Shown piece by piece: positions 33,008 to 41,788 of a stretch of DNA of 64,000 nucleotides. The translations under genes were made by a program, and so were the position numbers. A model generated the notes under the pieces. That model saw only the letters and a list, made by a program, of their open reading frames with translations, did not search any database and was not told the origin of the DNA. The number at the start of each line of letters is the position of its first letter. Positions within the stretch are counted from its first letter, which is position 1. The stretch comes from Magnetospira sp. QH-2 (GTDB taxonomy: Bacteria > Pseudomonadota > Alphaproteobacteria > Rhodospirillales > Magnetospiraceae): the NCBI RefSeq assembly GCF_000968135.1, contig NZ_FO538765.1, positions 2,740,001-2,804,000 of the forward strand, given 5' to 3'.

Positions 33008-34114
33008 ATGAATGAGCGCGTCACCTTTCAATTGGACAGACCCGACGGCGAGGATCGCGGGCCGAGTCACTGTACCCTGACCATCAATGATTCGACCCTC
33101 TTGGGGCACGAAGCCACATTCCGAATCCTCACCAAGGTGACGGTGAAGGACAGTGACCCGGTCAACGAGGAAGAAGTCCATTTCAGTACGGACCTCATGC
33201 TGGATCAGCCCGCCGTTCGGATCGACCTGCCGGATGAGCCCCTACGGACCTTCTCCTACGACGGTCCCTCGATCAGCATCCGAACCTTGGCCTGGCTGAA
33301 AGTGGATGACGGCTTGATCTTCGACACCAAGATCTCTCAAGACCTGCCGGTCCATCCCATCGACAAGGAAAAACCGACGGGCGACCCGATCCGCACGATC
33401 GACCCCAGGGATGATTTCTCGATGACCGCCAATATCGGCGCGATCTCGTGGCCCGCCCGTCTCCTGTTCGGGTTGGTCGTGATCCTGGCGCTGGGCATGA
33501 TCGGCGGAATCTTCTGGGTGCTCCATCACGATCTGACGGTTCCGCTGGGCCAAGAGATCTTTTTTGAGCGCGGTGACAGTCCGATGGAAACCTTACTTTT
33601 TACCCTGGCGGGCCTGTTTTTCATTGTCAGGGCATCCTGGTCGCTCATGAAGCGGATCTTGCGGCGCTATATCCTTCTGACCCGGCCCGAACCGCGATCC
33701 GCGATCCGCCTTGGCGACCGAATCCCCGTTTCCCGCCTGGTCGCGGGCCAATCCCGGATCGACCTGAGAAATATCGAGCTGCGGGTCGTCGCCGCCAACC
33801 TGGAATGTGGACAGGTCTGGCGCGGAAGAGGAAAGAATCGTTCCTTGGAATCCTTTGAAAAGGCCGGGCGGGCCGTCACGCTGTACACGAAAAAGGTGGC
33901 GCACATTCCCGTCGGCATTCCCATCGCGGATTATTTTACCGGAGACGTGGACTTCACCCCCATGTTCAAGGCGCTGTATCCACCCCTTGAAATCGGCTCC
34001 AGCCATGGTCTCAAAGTCTATTGGGAGATTCAATTGATCCATCGGGATCTGGTCGACCAGGAACTGAGGTATGACGATCTGGACTATGTCTACGAGGACT
34101 TCCTAGAGGCCTGA
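33008..34114 (+). CDS. Unrecognised membrane protein with two beta-sandwich domains, arrestin-like pattern
   Basis: The 368-residue protein starts at ATG 33008 (preceded by a weak site) without a signal peptide. Residues about 1-130 look like an all-beta sandwich. Two hydrophobic helices lie near 145-172 and 195-218, and a second beta-rich domain spans about 235-365. The pattern of polar strands, then a PPLEIGSSHGLKVYWEI-type strand, recalls arrestin/Spo0M-like domains. This is a fold guess, not a homology assignment. It is convergent with rarA; the stop codons are 2 bases apart. Confidence 0.65.
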   Translation: MNERVTFQLDRPDGEDRGPSHCTLTINDSTLLGHEATFRILTKVTVKDSDPVNEEEVHFSTDLMLDQPAVRIDLPDEPLRTFSYDGPSISIRTLAWLKVDDGLIFDTKISQDLPVHPIDKEKPTGDPIRTIDPRDDFSMTANIGAISWPARLLFGLVVILALGMIGGIFWVLHHDLTVPLGQEIFFERGDSPMETLLFTLAGLFFIVRASWSLMKRILRRYILLTRPEPRSAIRLGDRIPVSRLVAGQSRIDLRNIELRVVAANLECGQVWRGRGKNRSLESFEKAGRAVTLYTKKVAHIPVGIPIADYFTGDVDFTPMFKALYPPLEIGSSHGLKVYWEIQLIHRDLVDQELRYDDLDYVYEDFLEA

Positions 34115-34116
34115 AA

Positions 34117-35409
34117 TCAACCCTGGTCACGCTTGCCGCGCAGCCCCTCCCAATAGGCCAAGCGCTTGCCGATTTCCCGTTCGAAGCCACGCTCGCCGGG
34201 TTCATAAAGGCTGGGGCGGCGCATGCCGTCGGGAAAATAGTTCTGCCCGGAGAAGCCCTCGGCGGTATCGTGGTCGTAGGCATAGCCCTTGCCATAGTCC
34301 ATATCCTTCATCATCGCCGTGGGAGCGTTGAGGATATGTTTGGGCGGCATCAGGGATCCCGATTGCTTGGCCAGCCGCTTGGCGGCCTTTTCGGCCATAT
34401 AGGCGGCATTGGACTTGGGCGCCGTGCCCAGATAGATCACCAATTGGACCAAGGCCAGTTCCCCTTCCGGCGAGCCCAGACGCTCATAGGCGTCCCAGGC
34501 CGCCAGGGCTTGCGGCAGGGCCTGAGGATCGGCCAGACCGATATCCTCCGAGGCGAAGCGGGTCAGCCGCCGCAGGATATACAAAGGATCCTCTCCGGCG
34601 GTCAGCATGCGGGCCATCCAATAAAGCGCCGCATCGGTGTCAGACCCCCTCAGGCTCTTGTGCAGGGCGCTGATGAGGTTGTAGTGGCCCTCCTGGGCCT
34701 TGTCGTAGAGCGGCGCCCGCTTGTGTACGGTCTCGGTCAATGCCGCCGTATCCAGGTTCACCTCCGGCGGCAAGTCGAACAGGGCCTCGGCCATGTTGAG
34801 CAGATAGCGCCCATCCCCGTCGGCCATGGCGCGCAGGGCAGCGCGGGCATCATTGTCCACCGGCAGGGCGAATCCCATATCCGTTTCGGCGCGACTCAAA
34901 AGGGTTTCCAAGGCCGCGTCATCAAGGCGGTTGAGCACCAGCACCCGACAGCGCGACAACAAGGCGGCATTGAGTTCGAAGGACGGATTCTCCGTCGTGG
35001 CACCGACAAGGACCACCGTGCCGTTCTCCACATAGGGCAGGAAGCCGTCCTGCTGGGCACGGTTGAAGCGATGGATTTCGTCGATAAACAAGAGTGTTCC
35101 CTGTCCGGTCGCCCGGCGACCCTTGGCCCGTTCGAATACCTTACGCAGGTCCGCGACGCCGGAAAACACCGCGGACAGGGGTTCGAAATGCAGGTCGATT
35201 TCGTCGGCCACCAAGCGGGCGATGGTGGTCTTACCGGTCCCCGGCGGCCCCCAAAAGATGATCGAGGACAGCCGCTGGGCGGTGAGCATACGGCTCAGGG
35301 GCCCATCTTCGGCCAGCAGATGCCCCTGCCCCACCACCTCGTCCAGCCTGGCCGGCCGCAGACGGTCGGCCAGAGGGCGCGGCGCCTGGCTTTCGAACAA
35401 GGTGCTCAC
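34117..35409 (-). CDS. rarA: Replication-associated recombination protein A (AAA+ ATPase)
   Basis: The 430-residue protein has the RarA/MgsA/WRNIP1 layout: LRPARLDEVVGQGHL near the start, Walker A GPPGTGKTT (about 54-62), Walker B LLFIDEIHRFN, sensor 1 GATTENPSFE and a C-terminal tetramerisation region. It acts at stalled replication forks. It follows the Deg protease by 6 bases and may be cotranscribed with it, a common pairing in alphaproteobacteria. Confidence 0.95.
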   Translation of the reverse strand: MSTLFESQAPRPLADRLRPARLDEVVGQGHLLAEDGPLSRMLTAQRLSSIIFWGPPGTGKTTIARLVADEIDLHFEPLSAVFSGVADLRKVFERAKGRRATGQGTLLFIDEIHRFNRAQQDGFLPYVENGTVVLVGATTENPSFELNAALLSRCRVLVLNRLDDAALETLLSRAETDMGFALPVDNDARAALRAMADGDGRYLLNMAEALFDLPPEVNLDTAALTETVHKRAPLYDKAQEGHYNLISALHKSLRGSDTDAALYWMARMLTAGEDPLYILRRLTRFASEDIGLADPQALPQALAAWDAYERLGSPEGELALVQLVIYLGTAPKSNAAYMAEKAAKRLAKQSGSLMPPKHILNAPTAMMKDMDYGKGYAYDHDTAEGFSGQNYFPDGMRRPSLYEPGERGFEREIGKRLAYWEGLRGKRDQG

Positions 35410-35415
35410 GGGGCG

Positions 35416-36831
35416 CTACCGGATCACCAGACTGAGATTGCGACCATCCCGATTCAGGGTGATGCGCCAACTCTCGGTGCGTTGACGCAGCATGCGCCGC
35501 AGTTTATCCACCGATTCCACCCGGGCTTGATTGATGGCCAGGATACGGTCTGCGGGCTTGAACTCGAAGCGATGGGCGGAACTGCCCCGGCGGATTTTGG
35601 TGATCACCACCCCCGATTCCAGATTCGCCAGCCCCATCTCTTCCACGACCGCCGGGGACAGATTGACCACCACCGCGCCGCTTAAGGGCGAGCGGCCTTC
35701 TAACTCCGTCTCATCCCGGCCCGGCTCTTCTGGGGCCGGAGACAACGGTATGCGCAATGTCCGATGGCGGTCACGGCGCCAGATGTCCAGCTTGGCCTTG
35801 CCGCCCACCTCCAAGGTGGCGATACGGAATTTCAAGGATTCTGGGTCATCGACCGTTTTGCCGTTCACGCTCAGCACCACATCGCCCACTTTCAGGTTGC
35901 CCCGATCCGCCGGCCCCTTTTTCCATACGTCATTGATCAGCACCCCTGCCGGACGATCCAGACCCAAGGACGCGGCGATATCCGCCGTGACCCTTTGGCC
36001 CGATGCGCCGAACCAAGGCCGTACCAGCTTGCCGTCGCTGGTCAACTGGCGCACCACGACCTTGACCATATTGGCCGGGATGGCGAAGCCGATGCCATGG
36101 GATCCTCCGCTCTTGGAAAAGATGGCCGTGTTAATACCGACCAACCGCCCGTCTATCCCCACCAACGCCCCGCCGGAATTGCCAGGATTGATCGCCGCAT
36201 CGGTTTGGATGAAGGAATTGTAGTCGGAAATCCCCACCTGGGTGCGGGCCAGGCCGGATACGATGCCACTGGTCACTGTCTGACCGACCCCAAAGGGGTT
36301 GCCGATGGCCAGCACCAGGTCCCCCACTTCCAACTCATCGGAGTCCTTGAATTCCAGATGGGGCAAATTTTCGCCATCGGTCTTGAGTTGCAAAACCGCG
36401 ATATCGGTGCGCTCGTCGCTGCCCAGGATCTCGGCATCGAACTCCCGTCGGTCGGCCAGCACCACCGTGATTTCGTCGGCGCCCTCGATGACGTGATTAT
36501 TGGTCACAACGATGCCGTCGGGGCGCAAGATCACCCCGGAGCCCAGGCTGTTCTGTATCTTCTTCTTGCTGCCACCGTTGCCGCGCGGCATGCCAAGATC
36601 ACCGAAGAAACGGCGGAAAAAGGGGTCGTCGAACAAGGACAATTGTCGCCGGGTGCGAACCACCTTGCGGGTATAGATATTCACCACCGCCGGTGCCGTG
36701 TGCTTGACCAGCGGGGCAAAGGACATCTGCATCTCGGCCTTGTCGGAGGGCACCCATTTGGGTTTGGCCTGAGCCGGACCGGCCAGCAGAAAGATCGCCA
36801 GGACCACCGGTATCAGATATCGCAAAATCAT
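35416..36831 (-). CDS. Periplasmic serine protease, DegP/DegQ (HtrA) family
   Basis: The 471-residue protein has a signal peptide (1-22, cleavage after GPAQA) and a trypsin-like domain with catalytic His113 (NNHVIEG), Asp143 (RTDIAVL) and Ser219 (GNSGG). Two PDZ domains follow (about 275-365 and 385-470). The LA loop region carries FFRRFFGD. It degrades or chaperones misfolded periplasmic proteins. It starts the operon with rarA, with a divergent DUF6165 gene upstream. Confidence 0.94.
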   Translation of the reverse strand: MILRYLIPVVLAIFLLAGPAQAKPKWVPSDKAEMQMSFAPLVKHTAPAVVNIYTRKVVRTRRQLSLFDDPFFRRFFGDLGMPRGNGGSKKKIQNSLGSGVILRPDGIVVTNNHVIEGADEITVVLADRREFDAEILGSDERTDIAVLQLKTDGENLPHLEFKDSDELEVGDLVLAIGNPFGVGQTVTSGIVSGLARTQVGISDYNSFIQTDAAINPGNSGGALVGIDGRLVGINTAIFSKSGGSHGIGFAIPANMVKVVVRQLTSDGKLVRPWFGASGQRVTADIAASLGLDRPAGVLINDVWKKGPADRGNLKVGDVVLSVNGKTVDDPESLKFRIATLEVGGKAKLDIWRRDRHRTLRIPLSPAPEEPGRDETELEGRSPLSGAVVVNLSPAVVEEMGLANLESGVVITKIRRGSSAHRFEFKPADRILAINQARVESVDKLRRMLRQRTESWRITLNRDGRNLSLVIR

Positions 36832-36947
36832 CGTTGAACCTTTCCCATTTCAATGGTCGACAGTTTATCATGCGGAAACGGCTGGTGTCCCGCCGCCGGA
36901 CCCGTTATCAAATCTGGTCTGGAAATTCTTTTGCGCAAGGAGTCATC

Positions 36948-37352
36948 GTGCCCTCAACCGCCACAGCGACCGTTTCCGTCGAGATTGCCCCGGGTGAATT
37001 GATCGACAAAATCACCATTTTGGAAATCAAGCTGGCCCGAATGACCGATGCCCAGAAACTGGACAACGTGCGCATCGAACACCAGACTCTGACCGCCGCT
37101 CGGGATAGCGCCTTGCCGCCATCGGGAGAGCTGGAAAACCTGACCGCCCAACTCAAGACCATCAATGAGGCGTTGTGGGACATTGAAGACCGTATCCGCG
37201 ACTGCGAGAGAGACGGCGATTTCGGTCCTCGCTTTATTGAACTGGCCCGGGCGGTATATATAACCAACGACAAGCGCGCGGCCCGCAAAAAAGATATCAA
37301 TACCTTGCTCGGCTCGCGATTGGTCGAAGAAAAATCCTACGCCGAGTACTGA
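36948..37352 (+). CDS. DUF6165 family protein
   Basis: The 134-residue protein matches DUF6165 as I recall it: VEIAPGELIDKITILEIKL, ALWDIEDRIRDCE, and the C-terminal GSRLVEEKSYAEY. It is helical and soluble, function unknown. I chose the GTG at 36948, which has AAGGAG 6 bases upstream; the frame is open 38 codons further but with unlikely composition. It lies 6 bases before a family 9 glycosyltransferase, and DUF6165 is often near LPS or capsule genes. Confidence 0.8.
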   Translation: MPSTATATVSVEIAPGELIDKITILEIKLARMTDAQKLDNVRIEHQTLTAARDSALPPSGELENLTAQLKTINEALWDIEDRIRDCERDGDFGPRFIELARAVYITNDKRAARKKDINTLLGSRLVEEKSYAEY

Positions 37353-37358
37353 GGCCCC

Positions 37359-38471
37359 ATGCCCTTTGCCACCCGCCTGTTCGACACCTACGAGGGACTG
37401 ACCCGCCGTCTAGGCCCGCGCCACAAGGATGGGGCGGGACTATTGCTAATTTCCAGTGGCGGACTGGGCGATACGGTGCTGTTTTCGCTGATCCTTCCCC
37501 GGCTGACCGCATTGGCGCAAAGGGGCGAGACAGTAACCGTTCTGCTGCGCCGGGAAGCGGCCAAAATGGCCTTTTTGTTTCCACCGGACATCCAGGTGCA
37601 AATCGTTGATTACGGTCGCCTGCTGAAAAACATACCCTATCGCCGATCGGTCTTCCGAATCCTGGAGAGGGCCCGCTATCGCTTGGTGATCTCCACCGAC
37701 TACCTGCGCCATCCACTTCTTGACGAGGCCCTGTTGGCAGCCTGTCGAGCCCCGGAGACCGCCGCCATGGAGCCGCGCCCCTGGTCCAAGTATGACGTGG
37801 CCCTGCGACGGAATCGACAACTCTATGGTCGCCTGTTCGACAGCGGCCATCGGCATGTGGACAAGGTGGTGCGTTGGACCAATTTTGCCAACTGGCTGAC
37901 TGGTGAATCCCTGCCGCCACCCTTGGCCCGGCTCCCTGAGAACTTGCTGGCGCCGGCTGCCTCATCCGACCACCCGGAAGTGCTGATCCAGCCCTTCTCC
38001 GCCGTGGCCGCCAAGCAAAGCCCGGTGGCACTTTACGAAACGATTATCGCCAATCTGCCCGCCGGGTTCAGCACCGTCGTTCTGGGGGCTCCAGGAGACT
38101 TGGACAAACATCCGACCTACCGCGCGCTCATGGAGCACAACGGCGTATCTTTTGACGATTCCCTGTTCGAGGATCTGGTGCCACGCCTGCGGGCAGCCAA
38201 GCTGGTCATTTCCGTGGATACGGCCTTAATGCATCTGGCCATCGCCGTGGGCGCCCCGACGCTGGGTCTGGCCAGCGCCGCCTATGTATCTGAAATCGTC
38301 CCCTACGCACCGGAAATCACCCCGGACAACGCCCATTTCCTGTATCAGCCCATGGAATGTCAGGGTTGCCTGGGATCCTGTCCCAAGGATCTCAAGGATG
38401 GCATGTTCCCTTGTGTCGCCAAATTGGACCCGGACCGAATTCTGACCAAGATCAAAGACCTCCTGACATAG
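37359..38471 (+). CDS. Glycosyltransferase family 9 (ADP-heptose:LPS heptosyltransferase-like)
   Basis: The 370-residue protein has the GT9 fold. The first Rossmann domain opens with LLLISSGGLGDTVLFSLILP. The second carries VLIQPFSAVAAKQSP, FEDLVPRLRAAKLVISVDTALMHLAIAVGAPTLGL (the conserved SVDTALMHLA nucleotide-sugar region) and a late Cys-rich CQGCLGSCPKD segment. It probably adds heptose or a related sugar to an envelope glycan. It is an operon partner of DUF6165 and is followed by a strong terminator. Confidence 0.85.
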   Translation: MPFATRLFDTYEGLTRRLGPRHKDGAGLLLISSGGLGDTVLFSLILPRLTALAQRGETVTVLLRREAAKMAFLFPPDIQVQIVDYGRLLKNIPYRRSVFRILERARYRLVISTDYLRHPLLDEALLAACRAPETAAMEPRPWSKYDVALRRNRQLYGRLFDSGHRHVDKVVRWTNFANWLTGESLPPPLARLPENLLAPAASSDHPEVLIQPFSAVAAKQSPVALYETIIANLPAGFSTVVLGAPGDLDKHPTYRALMEHNGVSFDDSLFEDLVPRLRAAKLVISVDTALMHLAIAVGAPTLGLASAAYVSEIVPYAPEITPDNAHFLYQPMECQGCLGSCPKDLKDGMFPCVAKLDPDRILTKIKDLLT

Positions 38472-38497
38472 AAAAGGCGGCCCGAAGACCGCCTTTT
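38472..38497. terminator. Bidirectional terminator between the GT9 gene and rplQ
   Basis: AAAAGGCGG pairs with CCGCCTTTT around CCCGAAGA. Reading either way gives a hairpin with a run of U. It ends the GT9 unit on the plus strand and the rpsM-rplQ operon on the minus strand, the latter 27 bases after the rplQ stop. Confidence 0.92.
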
Positions 38498-38523
38498 CCG
38501 AAACATTTCACGGGGAAAGAGAC

Positions 38524-38958
38524 TTACTCTTCCTCGGGTGTCTCGTCGAACTCGCGCTCCGCTTCGACACGAGCCTTGTCTTCGGCACCCTTGGCTTCTG
38601 GGTCCCGGTCCACCAGTTCGATGAAGGCCATCGGAGCGGCATCGCCATAACGGAACCCGGCCTTCAAGACGCGGGTGTACCCACCGGGGCGTTCCTTGTA
38701 ACGATCTGCCAGAGTGGAAAACAGCTTGGAAACCGCTTCGTCGCTCCGCAGGAAGGAAAAGGCCTGACGCCGGGCATGCAGATCGCCGCGCTTGCCAAGC
38801 GAGATCATCTTATCGGCAAATTTGCGCAGGTCCTTGGCCTTGGGCAGGGTGGTCTTGATCTGCTCGTGGGTCAGCAGGGACACCGTCATATTGGCAAACA
38901 TGGCCTTACGGTGCGTGCTGGTGCGGTTCAGTTTACGTCCACTCAGACGATGACGCAT
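38524..38958 (-). CDS. rplQ: 50S ribosomal protein L17
   Basis: The 144-residue protein starts [20 protein letters not shown] as in all L17 and ends with an acidic tail (about residues 120-144) longer than in E. coli (127 residues). It lines the peptide tunnel exit of the 50S subunit. It is the last gene of the alpha operon. Confidence 0.97.
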   Translation of the reverse strand: MRHRLSGRKLNRTSTHRKAMFANMTVSLLTHEQIKTTLPKAKDLRKFADKMISLGKRGDLHARRQAFSFLRSDEAVSKLFSTLADRYKERPGGYTRVLKAGFRYGDAAPMAFIELVDRDPEAKGAEDKARVEAEREFDETPEEE

Positions 38959-39069
38959 GACGGTCTCTCCTCATCTCCGGGCCTCGCGCGCGAAGCCGAT
39001 CCTTGATTCCGCTACCCCCACCGGGATGCAACGGAGTGGGCCCTTATGGCCCGCCCCAATTGGGGAAAC

Positions 39070-40086
39070 TTAGTAGGGCTCTTCGAGCCGTTTGGCCAGT
39101 TCCTCGATATTCTCGGGCGGCCAATCGGCAATTTCCATGCCCAAGTGCAGGCCCATCTGGGTCAGCACTTCCTTGATCTCGTTCAGCGACTTACGACCAA
39201 AGTTCGGTGTACGAAGCATTTCCGCCTCGGTCTTTTGCACTAGATCGCCGATATAGATGATGTTGTCGTTCTTCAGGCAATTGGCGGACCGGACGGAAAG
39301 CTCCAGCTCGTCCACCTTGCGCAGCAGGTTCTTGTTGAACGGCAATTCATCCTTCTTCTCGGCCTCAGCATAAACCGTCGGCTCTTCGAAGTTGATGAAC
39401 AGCTGCAACTGATCTTGAAGAATACGGGCCGCCAGGGCCACCGAGTCTTCCGGCGAAATGGTGCCGTTGGTGGTCACGTCCAATGACAGTTTGTCATAGT
39501 CGGTGACCTGACCCACACGGGTATTATCAACCTTGTAAGCGACCTTGCGCACCGGCGAGAAAATGGCATCAATGGGGATCAAGCCAACGGGCGAATCCTT
39601 GGGGCGGTTCTGCGCCGCCGGGACATAGCCCTTGCCAATCTCGACGGTCAGTTCCATGGTCACCTTGGCCCCGTCGTCGAGGGTGCAGAGCACCAGATCC
39701 GGATCCATGATCTCGATGTCATGACCGGCATCAATCTGACCCGCGGTCACTTCGCCCGGGCCTTCGGCCACCAGCATCATCCGCTTGGGGCCTTCGCCAT
39801 GCATCGCCAAGCCCATGGACTTGATGTTGAGGACGATGTCGGTCACATCCTCACGCACGCCGGGAACCGACGAGAATTCGTGCAGCACGTTGTCGATTTT
39901 GACGGCGGTCACCGCCGCGCCCTGCAAGGAGGACAGCAGCACACGCCGCAAAGCATTCCCCAGGGTGAGGCCGAAACCCCGCTCCAAAGGCTCGGCAACG
40001 ATGGTCGCGTTGCGCTTTGCATCACCGCCCGCGTTGATATCCAACTTGGTCGGCTTAATCAATTCCTGCCAATTTTTCTGAATCAC
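39070..40086 (-). CDS. rpoA: RNA polymerase alpha subunit
   Basis: The 338-residue protein has the assembly NTD ([14 protein letters not shown] start, [12 protein letters not shown]) and the CTD (about 250-320: [16 protein letters not shown] and [12 protein letters not shown]) that contacts UP elements. I chose GTG 40086, which gives the usual alphaproteobacterial N-terminus (V/M-IQKNW) and length; the frame continues from another GTG at 40104. It lies between rpsK and rplQ in the alpha operon. Confidence 0.96.
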   Translation of the reverse strand: MIQKNWQELIKPTKLDINAGGDAKRNATIVAEPLERGFGLTLGNALRRVLLSSLQGAAVTAVKIDNVLHEFSSVPGVREDVTDIVLNIKSMGLAMHGEGPKRMMLVAEGPGEVTAGQIDAGHDIEIMDPDLVLCTLDDGAKVTMELTVEIGKGYVPAAQNRPKDSPVGLIPIDAIFSPVRKVAYKVDNTRVGQVTDYDKLSLDVTTNGTISPEDSVALAARILQDQLQLFINFEEPTVYAEAEKKDELPFNKNLLRKVDELELSVRSANCLKNDNIIYIGDLVQKTEAEMLRTPNFGRKSLNEIKEVLTQMGLHLGMEIADWPPENIEELAKRLEEPY

Positions 40087-40181
40087 GAGTGGGACCCCAT
40101 GCACGTATCAAATAAAAACCGATGGCCGGTAGTGGTCCGGCCAAGCGAAACGGCATTTTTCCGCGCCGGACGGACGGCGGA

Positions 40182-40574
40182 CTAGACCCGACGGCGCTTG
40201 CGCGGCCGACACCCGTTGTGCGGGATCGGGGTTACGTCCTTGATGGACGTAATGGTGAAGCCAGCGGTCTGCAGAGCCCGCAGGGCGGACTCACGTCCCG
40301 ACCCGGGCCCTTTGACCTCGACCTCAAGGGTTTTCATACCATGATCGGCGGCCTTCTTGCCCGCGTCCTCGGCCGCCACCTGTGCGGCGTACGGCGTGGA
40401 TTTACGGGAGCCCTTGAACCCCATGGCACCGGCGGAAGACCAGGAAATAGCATTGCCCTGGGCGTCGGTGATGGTGATCATGGTGTTGTTGAAGCTCGCG
40501 CTAACATGCGCGACACCGGAAGTGATATTCTTCCTGTCGCGACGGCGCGGACGCGTCGTGGTCGCTTTAGCCAT
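40182..40574 (-). CDS. rpsK: 30S ribosomal protein S11
   Basis: The 130-residue protein shows the S11 signatures [20 protein letters not shown] and the C-terminal [18 protein letters not shown]. It forms part of the 30S platform and binds the 690 loop of 16S rRNA. It is followed by rpoA after a 95-base gap, which is large for this operon and may hold a leader structure. Confidence 0.98.
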   Translation of the reverse strand: MAKATTTRPRRRDRKNITSGVAHVSASFNNTMITITDAQGNAISWSSAGAMGFKGSRKSTPYAAQVAAEDAGKKAADHGMKTLEVEVKGPGSGRESALRALQTAGFTITSIKDVTPIPHNGCRPRKRRRV

Positions 40575-40616
40575 AACCGATCCTTCGTACGTATTGAGCG
40601 CTTTTCAGCGGAATTA

Positions 40617-40988
40617 CTAAGCTTTCTTCTTGCCTGCAATAGGCGTCGCCTTACCCTTGCGGGTACGGGCATTGGTGTGGGTACGCTGACCGCGGACCGG
40701 CAGGCCACGACGATGGCGCAAACCCCGATAGTTACCCAGGTCCATGAGCCGCTTGATGTTCATCGCGGTCTCGCGACGCAGGTCGCCCTCCACGGTATAG
40801 TCCGTGTCGATGATCTCGCGGATCCGCACCACTTCATCGTCGGTGAGTTGATTCACGCGCCGTTCCATGGGGATACCGACTTGATCGCAGATCTCCTGGG
40901 ACTTGCTCGGCCCGATTCCAAATATATAGGTCAAGGCAATCACCACCCGCTTTTGGGTCGGGATATTTACGCCAGCGATTCGCGCCAA
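40617..40988 (-). CDS. rpsM: 30S ribosomal protein S13
   Basis: The 123-residue protein starts [20 protein letters not shown] and has the C-terminal [19 protein letters not shown] typical of S13, which bridges the subunits at the 30S head. It is first in the alpha operon, about 60 bases downstream of a near-perfect sigma-70 promoter. The rpmJ (L36) gene often found here is absent. Confidence 0.98.
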   Translation of the reverse strand: MARIAGVNIPTQKRVVIALTYIFGIGPSKSQEICDQVGIPMERRVNQLTDDEVVRIREIIDTDYTVEGDLRRETAMNIKRLMDLGNYRGLRHRRGLPVRGQRTHTNARTRKGKATPIAGKKKA

Positions 40989-41053
40989 AGCCGTTTCTCC
41001 TTAGTCTTTGTTTTTCAACAATAATCCGTTCCCGGGCGGGACAAGAACGCGCG

Positions 41054-41081
41054 ATTATAGGATGAATCGCGCGCTTGTCAA
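41054..41081 (-). promoter_or_regulatory. Sigma-70 promoter of the alpha operon (rpsM-rpsK-rpoA-rplQ)
   Basis: On the minus strand TTGACA (41081-41076) and TATAAT (41059-41054) are both perfect consensus hexamers, 16 bases apart. Transcription would start near 41047, giving a leader of about 60 bases before rpsM. It lies just downstream of a large hairpin that may end transcription from adk. Confidence 0.88.
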
Positions 41082-41087
41082 TGCCCC

Positions 41088-41122
41088 GCCGACATACCGG
41101 GCCGAAGACCCGGTATGTCGGC
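41088..41122 (-). terminator. Strong hairpin between adk and rpsM
   Basis: GCCGACATACCGGG and CCCGGTATGTCGGC form a perfect 14-bp stem with a 7-base loop, 21 bases after the adk stop. No U-run follows on the minus strand, so it may be a terminator of weak type, a Rho-assisted stop or an mRNA 3' end stabiliser for the S10-spc transcript. Confidence 0.7.
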
Positions 41123-41143
41123 TTATTTTGATCGCCCGGGTTC

Positions 41144-41788
41144 TTAGCCCAGGATGGTCTTGAGCTGGTTGGTCACTTCGTCGATGGCCGTGTTACCGTC
41201 CACCGGTCGTACCAGACCCTGCTTGCCGTAGTGGCCGACAATGGGGGCTGTTTGATCATGGTAGGCCTGCAAGCGGGCCCGCACGGTCTCCTCGTTGTCG
41301 TCGGCGCGGCGCTTCATGTTGCTGCTGCCACACTTGTCGCAGACGCCTTCCTTGGCGGGCTTCTTGAACATGTCATGGTAGCCTTCGCCGCAATCGCCAC
41401 AGGTGAAGCGACCGGTGATGCGCCCGATCAGGGGTTCGTCATCAACCTGCAACTCCAACACATGGTCGAGGTTGAAGCCTTTGTCCTTGAGCATGACGTC
41501 CAAGGCCTCGGCCTGGGGCACCGTGCGCGGGAAGCCGTCGAGCATGAAGCCGCCCTTGCAGTCGTCCTGGTCGATGCGGCTGGAGATGATACCAATCACC
41601 AGCTCATCGGACACCAGTCCACCGGATTCCATGACAGCCTTGGCTTCCTTGCCGAGATCGGAGCCCGCGGCCACTTCGGCGCGCAGCATGTCTCCGGTGC
41701 TCAGCTGCACCATGCCGTAGGTTTCCTCCAAAATCTTCGCCTGCGTACCCTTACCCGCACCCGGCGGGCCTAAAAAGATAACGTTCAT
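41144..41788 (-). CDS. adk: Adenylate kinase
   Basis: The 214-residue enzyme has the P-loop FLGPPGAGKGTQ at the N-terminus, DGFPRTVPQAEAL, and a zinc-type LID with CGDCGEGYH and CDKCGSS (four Cys). It converts ATP + AMP to 2 ADP. The ATG at 41788 overlaps the secY stop as ATGA and starts at the P-loop strand; the open frame upstream is secY in another frame. Confidence 0.97.
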   Translation of the reverse strand: MNVIFLGPPGAGKGTQAKILEETYGMVQLSTGDMLRAEVAAGSDLGKEAKAVMESGGLVSDELVIGIISSRIDQDDCKGGFMLDGFPRTVPQAEALDVMLKDKGFNLDHVLELQVDDEPLIGRITGRFTCGDCGEGYHDMFKKPAKEGVCDKCGSSNMKRRADDNEETVRARLQAYHDQTAPIVGHYGKQGLVRPVDGNTAIDEVTNQLKTILG

